Shown here piece after piece: positions 10,628 to 20,700 of a stretch of 34,033 nucleotides of DNA (position 1 is its first letter; the number at the start of each line of letters is the position of its first letter). A program made the position numbers and the translations under genes. This DNA comes from Amanita rubescens. Taxonomy: Eukaryota; Basidiomycota; Agaricomycetes; Agaricales; Amanitaceae. The stretch spans positions 1 to 34,033 of the forward strand of contig WION01000558.1 in NCBI GenBank assembly GCA_015039365.1, given 5' to 3'. The notes under the pieces are model-generated. The model had not been told where the DNA came from and made no database searches. It saw only the letters and a list, made by a program, of their open reading frames with translations.

Positions 10628-10743
10628 AGTTCTCTCAGCGATAGTGCTCCCCCAAGGAATTCAATTCTTACCCTGTTGTGAGCCCCTTTCTTTGTGACAT
10701 ATTAAGGAAACGTGCTAATCACATGTGTTTCATTTTAGAAGCG

Positions 10744-11258
10744 ATGTCAAGCGAGATAAGCAACAGCATTACGTTTCATGGTAATCCTATTGGATGCGCG
10801 ATTGGGGCCAAGCAAGTTAGCATTACGAACTATAACAGTGGTACAACTGGTGTACAACAACCGACTGTCCAATCCAATAGAGTTGGGAATGCACTTGGAA
10901 CTAGTGACGGATCCCAAACAGTTGATGATGGTAGGAGACGAGGAGGCAACGATGGAAACGGATCTAACATCCCTACGGAGAGTGGCGAAGGCGGATTTGG
11001 GCACCTCCCTCCTCATGATGGAGGAGAGAAAGAGGACGACAGGATGTTCGTTGACCAAGAAAACCGAAACTCTTACAACGGTCAGACCAACCAGGCTGCG
11101 CACATATTAGACAACGCATCAAACGTTCACATCTCAGGATCTGAGCTTAACAGCATCGCCGGAAGCTCATCAAAGACTACCAGTAAGCTTGTGTACTGAT
11201 CAATATATTCATTGCGTAACTCATGATCAAGACAATTATTACAGGTTCGAAAACTTGA
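10744..11258 (+). CDS. small repeat-motif protein 2, paralogue of the 8.4 kb gene
   Basis: ATG at 10744 follows a 5' UTR intron acceptor (CATTTTAG). Exon 1 runs to 11182. The protein has one N-terminal repeat (SITFHGNPIGCAIGAKQVSI), a disordered charged middle with GGN/DDGRR stretches, and HILDNASNVHISGSELNSIA. The intron 11183-11244 (GTAAGC...TTACAG) is homologous to that of the first gene, but with this acceptor exon 2 reads into TGA at 11256-11258. A downstream frame (NLTQKFELRGRSFFAEPW..., ending at TAG about 11339) matches the tail of the first protein with mainly synonymous changes, so the tail may have been lost recently through the acceptor change. Without splicing the frame ends at 11199. 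Function is unknown. Confidence 0.6.
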
Positions 11259-11339
11259 CCCAAAAATTCGAACTTCGGGGCAGGAGTTTCTTTGCTGAAC
11301 CATGGAGCCGTGACTTGAGGCGACTCTTTGAAATTTAGC

Positions 11340-12000
11340 GTTAGTTATCAATTGGAGCCGATTCACGAAAAGACTATGTACTTAGCGAAGTTCTATTGAT
11401 GTTTTCTGCTATACGCGATAATAACGGGCTGACCTATAAATATGCGTTATAGCAAGATCAAACTTAGTAATAGTAGCTTCTTTCTTACATCGCTGCCAAA
11501 AATCATGCGCAAGCTATTGTGAATCACAAGCCTCAACTTGAACGCCGCCCAAACCGTAAACCCCCTTGGCCGTTTGGCATGGGCGCTCATCATGGTCGGA
11601 TCACAATAAATTTCGAGCCACCAAGAGCAAGATAGGTTTCATTTCTTCTCACCTTTAGAAATGGACCGATGATTTTTGGGCCTGCGCCGAGGAAATGGAA
11701 ATTCGAGGCCATACCTACGGCACCCTTGACGCCGAAGCCTCCAAACGGGACTGAAGAATTGAAACCAGCGCCTGGCTTAACTTTGCATTTATTTTATTCG
11801 CCAAGACCTTTGGATGTTATTGCTCACGTCAGGCAAGAATTGAGCTTGGTAATTAGTTGTCACGGCTCGCTCCAAAAGTTCTGCAACACGTCGGTCGTCA
11901 CACAGGTTTTACATCAAACCAATAGTCCACAAATCCCATGAGTTCAGTCGCTAATGCTATCATCTTACAATCAAAATGAGTCAAGTGCACACATGTCGCA
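11340..12000 (-). pseudogene. relic of a convergent gene in tandem unit 2
   Basis: On the minus strand a frame reading FGGFGVKGAVGMASNFHFLG then PKIIGPFLK ends at a good donor (GTGAGAAG, about 11652). A later frame KGVYGLGGVQVEACDSQ stops near 11520. The two pieces look like exons of one small Gly-rich protein, but no open start was found. It is better preserved than its counterpart at 9162-9830. Not recognised. Confidence 0.3.
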
Positions 12001-12116
12001 GGTATATGAGATATCATACATGATGGTATAGTGATCACTGAGCATCATAAGAATGCAAGAAATAAAAAGTCGTCCCAGACATACGGTCGTCAGAAAGAAA
12101 AAAACATGCCCATCGG

Positions 12117-13147
12117 CTATTTCCCATCCATCCTTGTCGTCAATTCTTGCTTGTAAGCTTCAAACTTCTTGCCCTCATTCTCCGCCTTTTCTACCGTCTT
12201 GACAAGTTTCTCCTCCCTTGTTTGTAGCCGTTGCTCGATGCCCAGAACTAGTAGTCGAATGGATTCAATATGAGCTAGGGTGGCCTCTCGCGACTGCACT
12301 GCGGGATGCAAAGACCGCCCGTCCAGGACCGACCGGTCATCAGACGAACCAAGTATTGTGGAATCAGGATCTGCGAAAAACGTATTTGAGGCATTGCCCA
12401 AATCGGCTGATTCATCCAAAATCTTGGAATTGTTCGAAAAAGGTGCAGGTGAGGGCGAGGGAGAATGGCGGGAGGCAGGACCCATGATCGACGACGCCAT
12501 AGATGACATGGTCGATGAACGGTGGTGTTTACGACGCGCCGTGAACGGCGCAACAGGTACAATATCAAGGGAAGACTGCCAGTTTTCCCCAGCAAGACGG
12601 GAAAGCTCTTTTTCAAGCAGCTGAATACGCGTCTTTGCTCTGCTTGAACAGTGAAGCCAATTCAATTCTTCATCATAGGGGAATGAATAAAGACCTTTCG
12701 AGTTCTCCCATACATCGCTCGTTCTCTCTTTGCGATCCGGCGAGGATTAGTTCTAAATCCTTTCTTTCCGCCTCGTAAGCTAGAAATTGCTCTGCGGTTG
12801 GTCGGGTGGCCAACTGATTCTGGAGATACTGTATTTGATCGCGTAGCTGAAAGAATGCAGGGGCGGAACAAACAAAATCAGTATTATTCCATACGTATAA
12901 CTATAAGTACCTTGTCATTCTCTCGATCCTTCTCCAATAGTTGTCGTCTCAGTACATCTTCATTCGTTTCGTTTCCTTCACGTAGAACCCCGATATCATC
13001 CGCTGCAAGTGCAATGGATGGCCGTGGTTGATGTCTTGTCTGTGTACGTCTCATGAATGACGCCGATGGATGGAAGCCTGAACTTGCCGTCTGCAGCGCG
13101 ACGCGTGCCAGGCCCAAATGGTGGCCTTGAAATGCAAACAGAGACAA
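12117..13147 (-). CDS. coiled-coil protein, Ser-rich centre
   Basis: Proposed exons are 13147-12911, 12846-12695 and 12642-12117, with introns of 64 bp (GTACTT...TTTCAG) and 52 bp (GTCTTT...TTCAAG). This gives 304 residues, or 273 if translation starts at the ATG at 13054. The sequence runs from a basic N-terminus (MRRTQTRHQPRPSIAL) into a long heptad region (DVLRRQLLEKDREND, LRDQIQYLQNQLATR, AKTRIQLLEKELSRLAGE), a Ser/Pro-rich linker and a second coiled coil at the C-terminus (IEQRLQTREEKLVKTVEKAE). Both junctions are in frame. A second frame covers the first 130 bp, so the start is uncertain. The protease gene ends only about 105 bp upstream on the same strand. It looks like a structural or cytoskeletal coiled-coil protein; the family is not recognised. 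Confidence 0.7.
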
Positions 13148-13252
13148 ATAAAAAGGGTATCAATTCCGACAACAATTCAAACACTAATAACGGAACTATC
13201 GTCTAATCATAAACAAAACTCTGGCCCGCTTCCATCGCATATAGTACTGCCT

Positions 13253-14770
13253 TCAATGAGAAACCGAAAGCTGAGCAAATCCAACTTTCTTTACGTCGAC
13301 ATCAAATATCGTATACACATTCTTCATGAAACTGTGAATATGACTTAGGAGAATCAAATCGGAAAATGGGAAAGACCACACCTGTCTCCCAGCAACCACA
13401 CGTCGCTTCCTAGCCCCAGATCCTGCCCAGCAAGTGCCCCAACACAGGTAGAGCCTCCGGTCGACACCAGTCCCAGGTTGAAACTACCCATATTGTCAAC
13501 GTTTGTTTTATTTAAACAGATGACGATCAGTCTCACTTATCTGCAGTAATAGCCCATTCCCTTCCACCCCACGCGAACGACACATTCGGAACACTATCAC
13601 ACGGGAACTCATAGAACCCATTCATATCATCGATTAGCTTGCTTCCTGGAACATTGCTATACACCGTGGCCACTTGATCTGGCGGGCCAAACATAATGGT
13701 CGTTCCACTGTCGATTACAGTTTCAAAATTGTCCACGGCTTGCTCTCCGTTGATGGTGATATGGGCGTTACCAATTTGCCAGAAACCATGGTCCGAAGAA
13801 AGAGGATATGACTCGATGGATCCAGCCTCTATTAAGCTGTGATCGGGGCCCCCGAGGTGCAATTCGGAGTTGTTCTTAGCGAGGTAGAAGCCAAAGGAAG
13901 AGACCTCAACCGAATGTTGCTCAAAGGCGGTTTGAAAGAATGGGTTGTTTCCGAGTTGCGAAATGGCGGGAAACGCCATGCCAAGAATCCTAACCGGTAT
14001 CAGCTCGTGGACACGATAAACGGGCAAAACGATGACCTTACCCATCAGCTGGATCACCCGCGAACATGTCCGAAATGCTGGTCGCACCCGCTAAAAATTG
14101 ACCTTGGGCCTTGACACCTGGCACCACCACGGTATCGGTGAAAATGGTTCCATTCACGGTTGACCCATCACCATACTTGATAGTAAATTTCCCTGGTTTG
14201 GCGGTAGACGAGCTCGATTTGGAAGGATCGTATCGGTGTTTCTGATCACAGATAGCCGTCTTGCACTCAATTGAAGGGATCCAAAGGTCAGAGGAGCCAG
14301 TGTCAAAGTCGACGATAAAGGATTGATGGGGTGTGCCGATAAAAACGACACCGGTCCATTCTGAATCTTGGTTCTGGTCCGTGAGAGGTTCAGAACCTGT
14401 TCGACGAGCAGAAAGAAAACGGGTAAAATTTGGAGTGTAGAGTGGAGTAGCAATGGGCTTAATTTCCGCACCCTAACGTGAAATAGGTCATCGCTGTTGA
14501 ACCAAAGGCAAAAGCAAACGATACCTCTGCGAAAGCGTCCTTTCCTCTATTGCGCTCAAGATTGATCAAGTTCTGTCGGTGCTTATTTTTCGTGCCCGCG
14601 ATAGAGTGAACAGCCTTTTCATAATCGAAGACGCCATCTGCGCGCGTTAAGCCGCTTCGTTTTGGGAGTGGAATGGTTGTGCCAGATCGAGGCTGGGGGT
14701 TAGGATAAGCTGAACTGAACAGCAACAATGTGGCCGCGACGAGGAAAATTGATGGGACCCCCTTGAACAT
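13253..14770 (-). CDS. secreted pepsin-like aspartic protease (family A1)
   Basis: Five exons, 14770-14525, 14472-14042, 13989-13537, 13483-13382 and 13331-13253, with four introns of 50-53 bp, give 436 residues without interruption. The start MFKGVPSIFLVAATLLLFSS is a signal peptide followed by a propeptide. The two catalytic motifs are DTGS (Asp at about 139, in IVDFDTGSSDLWIPS) and DSGTT (Asp about 319, in VIDSGTTIMFG); the flap tyrosine is in KYGDGS (about 182). The C-terminus (LLGDSFMKNVYTIFDVD) is the usual A1 ending. Family knowledge predicts extracellular or vacuolar protein digestion at acid pH. No GPI signal is evident. Confidence 0.93.
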
Positions 14771-14810
14771 GATACTGCTGCAACAGGGAGGGGATAGTGA
14801 AGGATCCGAG

Positions 14811-14822
14811 TACTTTATATTC
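14811..14822 (-). promoter_or_regulatory. TATA box of the aspartic protease gene
   Basis: On the minus strand GGAATATAAAGTA lies about 45 bp before the ATG at 14770, preceded by CAATAGG. A pyrimidine-rich stretch and GTTGCAGCAG separate it from the start. Confidence 0.5.
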
Positions 14823-15376
14823 CTATTGAACGTTTTATTGTGTCAGCAGGCCCGGACGTGAATCGTGCCAACTTGAGTCCGCTTTGTTGTCGTTCCCAAA
14901 TTTGTCGAGAAGTGAATTGGATAGAGGCAAGTTGCGGCAATTCAAGGACTTGCCCAAGTTGTCAGGGGTACAAGAGGCAGGGACACGCGTAAAGAATTGG
15001 AACGCATCGGTCATCGAAGTTCTTGGCACCCACTTCTTTGTCATTTTTACAGTTGAACTTTGTGTTCGGGATTGGTGAGTTGAGAGTAGTTTGTGAGGCG
15101 CTTATTCAGGACATCGCAGATTTCAGAATGTGACAGCTGATATAGATCGTCGCCTTATTCATGTGTGCATACGATGGCAGAACGAATTAGTGACTGGAGG
15201 GCTAAATTTGGGGTTCCGGAGGACGATCGCAAATCGCGCTCTTATCGGACCTCGTATGACGTATACAAGCATAAGTTAGAGCCTTGTGATTACAACCATA
15301 GATATTGTACATTTTCAATCCCTAATAGAGAGTTCAGAGCTGCGGTTAAAAGAGGATTAAACACCCTTACGGTTCA
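14823..15376. other. intergenic between two minus-strand genes
   Basis: Small frames on both strands (14835-15044, 14884-15078, and the first part of 15165-15617) lack recognisable content; the last runs into the antisense of the methyltransferase gene. The stretch should hold the methyltransferase 3' end and the protease promoter. Confidence 0.45.
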
Positions 15377-17295
15377 TTACATTTCTGCCCAACCTTCTGC
15401 CATACCCTCTTTTACCTTCCAGCATATTCCACTTCCCAACCAACGCTTAACCCTGTCTTCGTCTCGATTACTTGGCTCGTCCAAGACAATAACATCCCCT
15501 TCCCCGCTGAGCGACAGAACCGACCAGCCAATCACAATCATCCCGGGAGGTCGTTGCTCACCAATACTATCGAGGGCCTTCACGACATCCTTCAACGTGG
15601 AAAATGTGATCCTCTGATCCGGCATCGAAGCTCTTTCTATAATTGCAACCGGGGTATGTAATGGGTATGCAGAACCTTCACGATGAGCACTAGATTCTTC
15701 TTCCTCAGACGTCAATGCCTTGACTACTTGAGTAAGACGAGCAACGCCCATCAAAATGACGAGAGTCCTGCTCCGTTGATATCCAGGCAGCTGGATCTCT
15801 TTTCCCTTCCGACCGACTCCCGTGCAGATGATGAGCGACTCGGCTACGCCACGCTGGGTTACGGGTATACCAGCGAACGTAGGCCCAGCGAGTGCCGAAC
15901 TGACTCCTGGAACAACGAGCGGCTCGAATCCGCGCGACCTGAAATACAAAATTTCCTCTCCCGCACGTCCGAAAACCGATGGATCTCCTTGTTTCAACTG
16001 TGGATAATACCGAAAATTCAAGTCGAGAAAACGGATGAGGACCAAAGACGACTAACCCGGACGACGGTCAACCCCCGTTTCGCAGCGTCAACTGCTATTT
16101 CCATCAGTTCGCTCTGCGCGCCATCCGCGTTTCCTGGGAACTTTCTTGCGATTTTGAGCTCTACGGTTTTGGGTATTAAAGCCAACACAGGTTCTGGAAC
16201 GAGCTTGTCAGATAGTACGAGATCGGCTAGGTTCGTGAGCGTATTGTGTGCCGCGGTGGTGAGCAGCGATGGGTGACCTGGTCCTGATCCGATAAGGATG
16301 ATTTTTCCATTCTTTGAGGGGCGAGGCGGTAGATCTATATGATGGACGAAAGTGGAAGATGGGTTGACTATGCTAGCATTTGCGGTATCGTTCATGTCCT
16401 TCCCGGATAGTAGACTGTGCATTTCGTGTTCTGACATGGCAGCTAGTTTAGGTATCGACCAGTACTCGCTGACCTGAGCCACCCATTTTATCCTTCGTGT
16501 TAATAATTCGAGATCTGTTTCTGAGGAGGGACGCAAAGGAACGGGTTTATTTGGAGTGGCTTCTTCGCTGTCTTCGCATGCTTCTTCTGTATCTGCATCA
16601 TTTGCAGATGGGAAATCCGCACCGGATGAAAAGGCATCCGAGGAAGCTTTAGCTAAAGCTCTGAGCTTCCCTAGATTAGCTGCCGCAGCACCGATTTCTT
16701 TTGGGAGTTTCGCAACGATGTCCCTTCGAACCCTTCCAGCCAACCGACAACCTTTCGAGTTCGTCGTCACTCCTACTTGAAGGCATGTACGTTCCCCAGA
16801 CGTGTGATCCTCAAAACGGTGCGTGGACGTGAACGAAAAGTCGCAAAACTCAGGCATGTCCGTCGTATTAACGGGGATACCTCGCGCCCTGCATATTTGG
16901 TAGATTCGAGACGCGGAGGCTTTGCTTCGCCTATCGATGGTGCCAATCAATGTGTCTGTGACGCAGATAAAGCTGATATCGCCGTCATAGCTATTGAGAA
17001 AAGATTGCAAAGCGCCCGAGTCTCCTTCGGATTCCTGCGAAGCAGCACCGTGACAGGCGTCCCAGTCCAGGACGGTCAGCTGCCCCTGACCTGCTCTCCA
17101 TCGCAGCTCTTCACAAGCAGAATCAAGCCCACCACGTGTAAGGACCACAACCGTAGAGTCAGCTTCCAACGCTGATAACGCCCGAGAGGCCGCAAGTTTT
17201 CCTGAACCGATGATCAACGTCGTACGGCTCTGCAGACGAAAAGCGAGAACCAAGGAAGCTCCTGGTGTCGGATTTGGATACTGGGTATCCTGCAT
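15377..17295 (-). CDS. MET1: uroporphyrinogen-III C-methyltransferase with N-terminal precorrin-2 dehydrogenase-like domain
   Basis: Two exons, 17295-16057 and 15997-15377, joined over a 59-bp intron (GTTAGT...CCACAG), encode 619 residues. Residues about 24-190 form a Rossmann-like domain (TTLIIGSGKLAASRAL) resembling the NAD-dependent siroheme-synthase dehydrogenase. After a linker, about 329-600 is the SUMT domain: ILIGSGPGHPSLLT at the SAM site, RLKQGDPSVFGRAGEE across the splice junction, and VPGVSSALAGPTFAGIPVTQ. SUMT uses SAM to methylate uroporphyrinogen III to precorrin-2, the first step to siroheme, the cofactor of sulfite (and in many fungi nitrite) reductase. The gene symbol follows the yeast enzyme. 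It is divergent from SRP14 across 131 bp. Confidence 0.92.
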
Positions 17296-17426
17296 AGCGC
17301 CTGGGAAGCCTATGAGTCTGAATAGGATTTAAATTGTTTTTTAGTGTCGTGCTCATTGCTAATCCGGAATTGGTCTATTTTTGGCAAGTCCGCTTTTGAC
17401 GTTTCCCGCGTCAGGGCAGGCCAACG
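17296..17426. promoter_or_regulatory. shared divergent promoter region of MET1 and SRP14
   Basis: Only 131 bp separate the two start codons, so both 5' regions must lie here. A run TTTAAATTGTTTTTTAG (about 17328-17343) is the most AT-rich part. No clear TATA box is seen for either gene, as is common for housekeeping genes. Confidence 0.5.
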
Positions 17427-18094
17427 ATGCAGGTCGTCGACAACGACACCGTAAGTCTTCTCCCAGACTCTTTTATTTTATCGCAAAACATTTTCATTTC
17501 TAGTTCCTCAAACAATTAGAAGCGCTATTCGACACCTCCAAAGGCTCGATATGGCTTACACATAAACGATGTGCGTACACTATCACTTTCTCATCAAGCT
17601 CCGTTCTTTTGACACCAGTTTTTGCTTGTCATAGTGATACACGATGGAGAAGATTCGACTATGAAACATGAAGATGGCGCAGAAGATACGCGCGAATACC
17701 CTTGCTACATACGCGTGATGGACGGGAAACAAGTCAGATTCTCTACAAGGGTAAGTTTCCATCCACATCCATCTTCAACTCTTTTTCACAGCCTTTTTTC
17801 AAGGTTAACCCAGGCGAATTAGAAAAATTCCACGCCGCCTACGGATCACTACTCAAATCGTCGATGACAACCCTCCGGAAACGGGACAAGAAACGGGAGA
17901 AAACACGCGCAGAGCAGGCAGCCCGTCGAAAGAAGAGAATGACGGAGAATGTGGTTATAAGTGGCCCTAAAAGAGGAAGTGGGAGACGGAAACGGCAGAG
18001 ACTTGTTAAAGCAGCTTTGAAACAGCAAGAGTCGCAAAAGAAGTTTAAAGAGAGGGATGAGAAGCGGAAAAAGGCGACTTCATTGGCAGTTTGA
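17427..18094 (+). CDS. SRP14: signal recognition particle 14 kDa subunit
   Basis: Four exons, 17427-17450, 17504-17570, 17635-17750 and 17804-18094, with introns of 53, 64 and 53 bp, give 165 residues. The start (MQVVDNDT then FLKQLEALFDTSKGSIWLT) and the later YPCYIRVMDGKQVRFSTR, VNPGELEKFHAAYGSLLKSS and LRKRDKK match the SRP9/14 fold and the conserved SRP14 C-terminus. A long Lys/Arg-rich tail (RRKKRMTENVV..., SGRRKRQRLVKAAL) follows, longer than in animals and likely RNA-binding. In the signal recognition particle, SRP14 binds the Alu domain of the RNA and slows elongation during targeting to the ER. The short first exon is typical of fungal housekeeping genes. Confidence 0.93.
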
Positions 18095-18278
18095 TAGTGC
18101 TGTATTCCATACGATGGGCGAAGATCATCGTCAATCATGTTGAAGTTTGATTGTATTCCATCTAGTACAGTACACGATTCCAAAATCGATTCCCCTTCAT
18201 GGGGATACATCAATCGTATGTCCAAAATGTCGAATATACCACATCGTTCAACAATCGCACGTATTTCAACCTACTGCA

Positions 18279-18923
18279 CTAATAGATCTTCCATAAGACT
18301 TCTTTATCTGGGCAAAAGGGGGATCTTATCGATAAAAGTAAGTTTTTGATCTTTTGTTTCTCTACTGGATGGCTAGGAAGGGCGCGATACAGTAATCCTG
18401 GGACCCGTAGCACGAGTTTTCACCCAGCGGGAGCGAGCCTATATCTCGGGTTACCGGTTAAGTACTCCGAGGGTTCTTGTGCCTGCTTACTCATGTCATA
18501 ACCGTCAGAGGAGAGGACACACGAGTACTCCAAAGGTAAATTGTGGCTTACTCGTAGTAACTCGCATCGGAGTCTACGAGGACTGCGTTCCAAGAAAATT
18601 CGGCCTCGGACCATCTCAGGATTTTGTCCTTTACAAATTGAGAACAGCCATGATTAGATGAAAAGGCAGTAGACCTACGTCGGGTCCCGGGCTGATGTAT
18701 AACCCGGAGTCGCCTTTAATGCTTGTAAAGGTTTCGGACCCACTAAGAGTGTTACTGAAAGTGAGAATCTTAAATGCAGATAAGCTGACTACGCAAGCAG
18801 AGGATAATGACAGTTGCCTACAGTGGAGCCAAAGTAGGTGCTCACGGGATCACCGGCTTCTTCATTGCTAAGGGTGGTGACAGAACGTTGCGTCTCAACG
18901 TTTTTGATCGAATAAGTCGCCAT
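18279..18923 (-). pseudogene. beta-trefoil-like gene, copy 2 (frameshifted)
   Basis: On the minus strand the first three exons remain readable: MATYSIKNVETQRSVTTLSN (from 18923), LTFSNTLSGSETFTSIKGD, then WSEAEFSWNAVLVDSDASYY. Intron 3 has grown through an internal duplication (a second GAGTAAGC...GGAGTAC block). The last exon, starting at GCTCGCTCCC, has lost bases relative to GCTCATTCCC in the intact copies and meets TGA after six codons. Downstream homology continues in broken frames to about 18279 (matching the GGAAGATCTAT segment of copy 3). It is a recently dead paralogue and forms the left arm of the inverted repeat. Confidence 0.65.
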
Positions 18924-18980
18924 TGGTGGAAGAGTAAGCTCTGGAGTTCAATGCCGGGGCAGTGCCATAAAACCAGCCTG

Positions 18981-19057
18981 CTTTATGTACCCTTGGATGT
19001 TACGTGAATTGAGCTTCGAAATTCGGCTGCCTTGAACCATTCCCAGACGAAGCAAGG
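18981..19057 (-). promoter_or_regulatory. conserved upstream region of dead beta-trefoil copy 2
   Basis: GGTACATAAAG (minus strand, 18991-18981) and, further upstream to 19057, the CCTTGCTTCGTCTGGGAATG box with the following TTCAAGGCAGCCGAA match the regions before copies 1 and 3. The promoter is better preserved than the coding part. Confidence 0.4.
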
Positions 19058-19135
19058 TTACGAGGAATCTCGGTGTCAAACGGCGAACTCAGGAGAACCA
19101 TATCGTCTTTTTAGAACGGCCCGTGGACTGTCATC

Positions 19136-19394
19136 ATCAGGGGTCCTCGAATCGAACTGTGTAAGATGTCTTTTGCAAATTGTTCTGAGCACTGCGTACT
19201 GTGCATCACACCTCGGGCTGGCGATTTTGGAAAGAGCAAAGCGTTGGAATGTGAAATTGCCTTTCTCCTTCCGCGGCAACAGCGAGTCCGCACCAAGCAG
19301 GTTCTGAACCGGTGATCTGGTCTGAAGGCTTTGATTCTTGAATTAGGTCAGTCGCCGTTGTCAGAGGAGTAAGCCCTTGAATTCAAAAGCCAGG
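19136..19394 (-). repeat. inverted fragment related to 20130-20270 and 1450-1620
   Basis: About 19145-19305, read on the minus strand, contains AACCTGCTTGGTGCGGACTC, GATGTGATGCACAGTA-like text and CAATTTGCAAAAGACATCTT in the same order as plus-strand 20158-20265 and 1480-1610. No gene is seen. Confidence 0.45.
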
Positions 19395-20180
19395 GTGTAT
19401 CAAACGACATCCTTGGAACCGAATAGACCCATGAAAGTGCTTTCTACCATTATCCTATAATGGACATTGCTCTCGCACCTTTTCGTGCGATAAAGCGGAA
19501 CTTTTATTTACGCCTTCTCAAGGCTACGAATAGACTATCGATGCAGAGTGAGTACGAGATCACACAAATGAGTGGTGGTAACGCTCGTTTTACCGCCTGC
19601 CGGCGATGTGACCGTCTTCTTTAAAAGTAAAGTTCTTGTCCGACGGGAGTTGGACATCAGAGCAACAGAACGCGTACGTCGTCTAGGCTCGAACGAATGA
19701 ACCCAAACATTTTGGCCTCGGGTATCATCTCGACTCGTGAGTAAGCCGTTGTTCAGGTGATTCTTCAGCATACACATATCGCTCTTTGTGAGGAAGCGAC
19801 GTTCGCGGAAGGAGTAGGCGAACCTCGACGTATCTCCACTGACTATATCGAACTGTGTACTCGGTTCCAAAAAACAGGGATGTCTTTTATTATCCGGGCT
19901 GTGACGAGATCCTGGAGGAAAGATACTTGTTGAGAAACTAAGATCGGAGCGGTTTCAAAATGGCTGGACTACACCTAATTATATGCATGAAGCTGAGCAC
20001 GAGCAACGTGTGCAGGAAAATCATATTGTTTCTCGTACAATTGCTACCAACCGATGGCGGAGTAGGATCTTACCAATAGTTAGGAGGGAAAATTATTGAT
20101 CTAGTTAACAAAATCGCGCAAGGAGAGAAAGCGTGGAAAAAGAGAAGTCAGATGGTTCAGAACCTGCTTGGTGCCGGACG
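19395..20180 (-). pseudogene. R1 family relic, copy B
   Basis: Homologous in direct orientation to 500-1495. On the minus strand the longest frame (19870-19535) contains SGDTSRFAYSFRERRFL, while the preceding TEYTVRYS trace lies in a different frame, and the family ending RIMVESTFMGLFGSKDVV with a stop is readable at about 19400-19460. At least one frameshift separates the pieces, so the copy is probably inactive. Product unknown. Confidence 0.45.
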
Positions 20181-20339
20181 AGTCACAGTTGACGCGGCGG
20201 CCTGAGATGTGATGCACAGTACTACTCGAAACAATTTGCAAAAGCTTACACAATTCAATTCAAGTACATCTCGTCGCTCATCCCGGATGCATTCACAATT
20301 GCTATGATAATGACCTTGAAGTCGAGGAATAGAGAATAT

Positions 20340-20700
20340 CACTAGAATTGAGTTTCCCTGGAGTTGGACCGCCACGTGATATCTCATTCTCGACCAAAAC
20401 TTCCAGAATCACGTCACAGCTTGGAAGGAAAAATACGATTCCTGCGTCTTGGGACCGAATGCGCAGATTCGAGCGGTGGCGCGAAGCGATTTGTTTACTT
20501 GTTCCGCGAACGCCGCCATCTGGGCAGAAGAAGCAATTATGTGAGTACGGTGTACTCTGCTAAAAACTACCCAAGCCTACATCTCTACAATAGGATAATT
20601 ACGAGCCGAAGATTTTGTGAAGTCAATCTGTTCTGTCGCCCAGGTACCGTTTGGAAAGTGCATATTCTATAGGCCCCACTGCCCCAGGTCAATAAACTCA
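20340..20700 (+). pseudogene. R1 family fragment, copy D
   Basis: On the plus strand RLGTECADSSGGAKRFVYLF followed by RERRHLGRR is the best-framed version of the R1 core. It runs to a possible donor (TATGTGAGTA, about 20540). The surrounding parts of the family are missing or not recognised. Because this copy keeps the core in one frame, it supports the reading used for the others. Confidence 0.35.

Larger units (their letters stand above)
8228..12000 (+). repeat. diverged tandem duplication of about 2.3 kb
   Basis: Unit 1 (about 8228-9830) and unit 2 (about 10535-12000) share, in order, the promoter block, the 5' UTR intron acceptor, the small repeat-motif gene, its 3' intron and tail, and the downstream minus-strand relic. 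The offset is 2311 bp at the start codons (8433 and 10744). Homology is patchy outside the genes, so the duplication is not recent. Confidence 0.6.
18240..19135 (+). repeat. left arm of the large inverted repeat
   Basis: The arm carries beta-trefoil copy 2 and its upstream region and is the inverted homologue of 20760-21640. The best-kept part is 18660-19135 against 20760-21245, including exon 1, both promoter boxes and the stretch reading MNHSQTKQGYEESRCQTANS in both arms. Confidence 0.65.

Noticed and set aside
12218..12624. Plus-strand frames of 89 and 114 codons
   Set aside because: They lie antisense to the coiled-coil gene, whose exons splice in frame; they are shadows.
15683..17175. 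Plus-strand frames of 197 and 132 codons
   Set aside because: Antisense to the MET1-type methyltransferase, which has clear domain motifs.
19032..19307. 91-codon frame matching the minus-strand frame 20667-20870
   Set aside because: The match comes from the inverted-repeat arms and covers the conserved upstream box of the beta-trefoil gene; no gene is needed to explain it.
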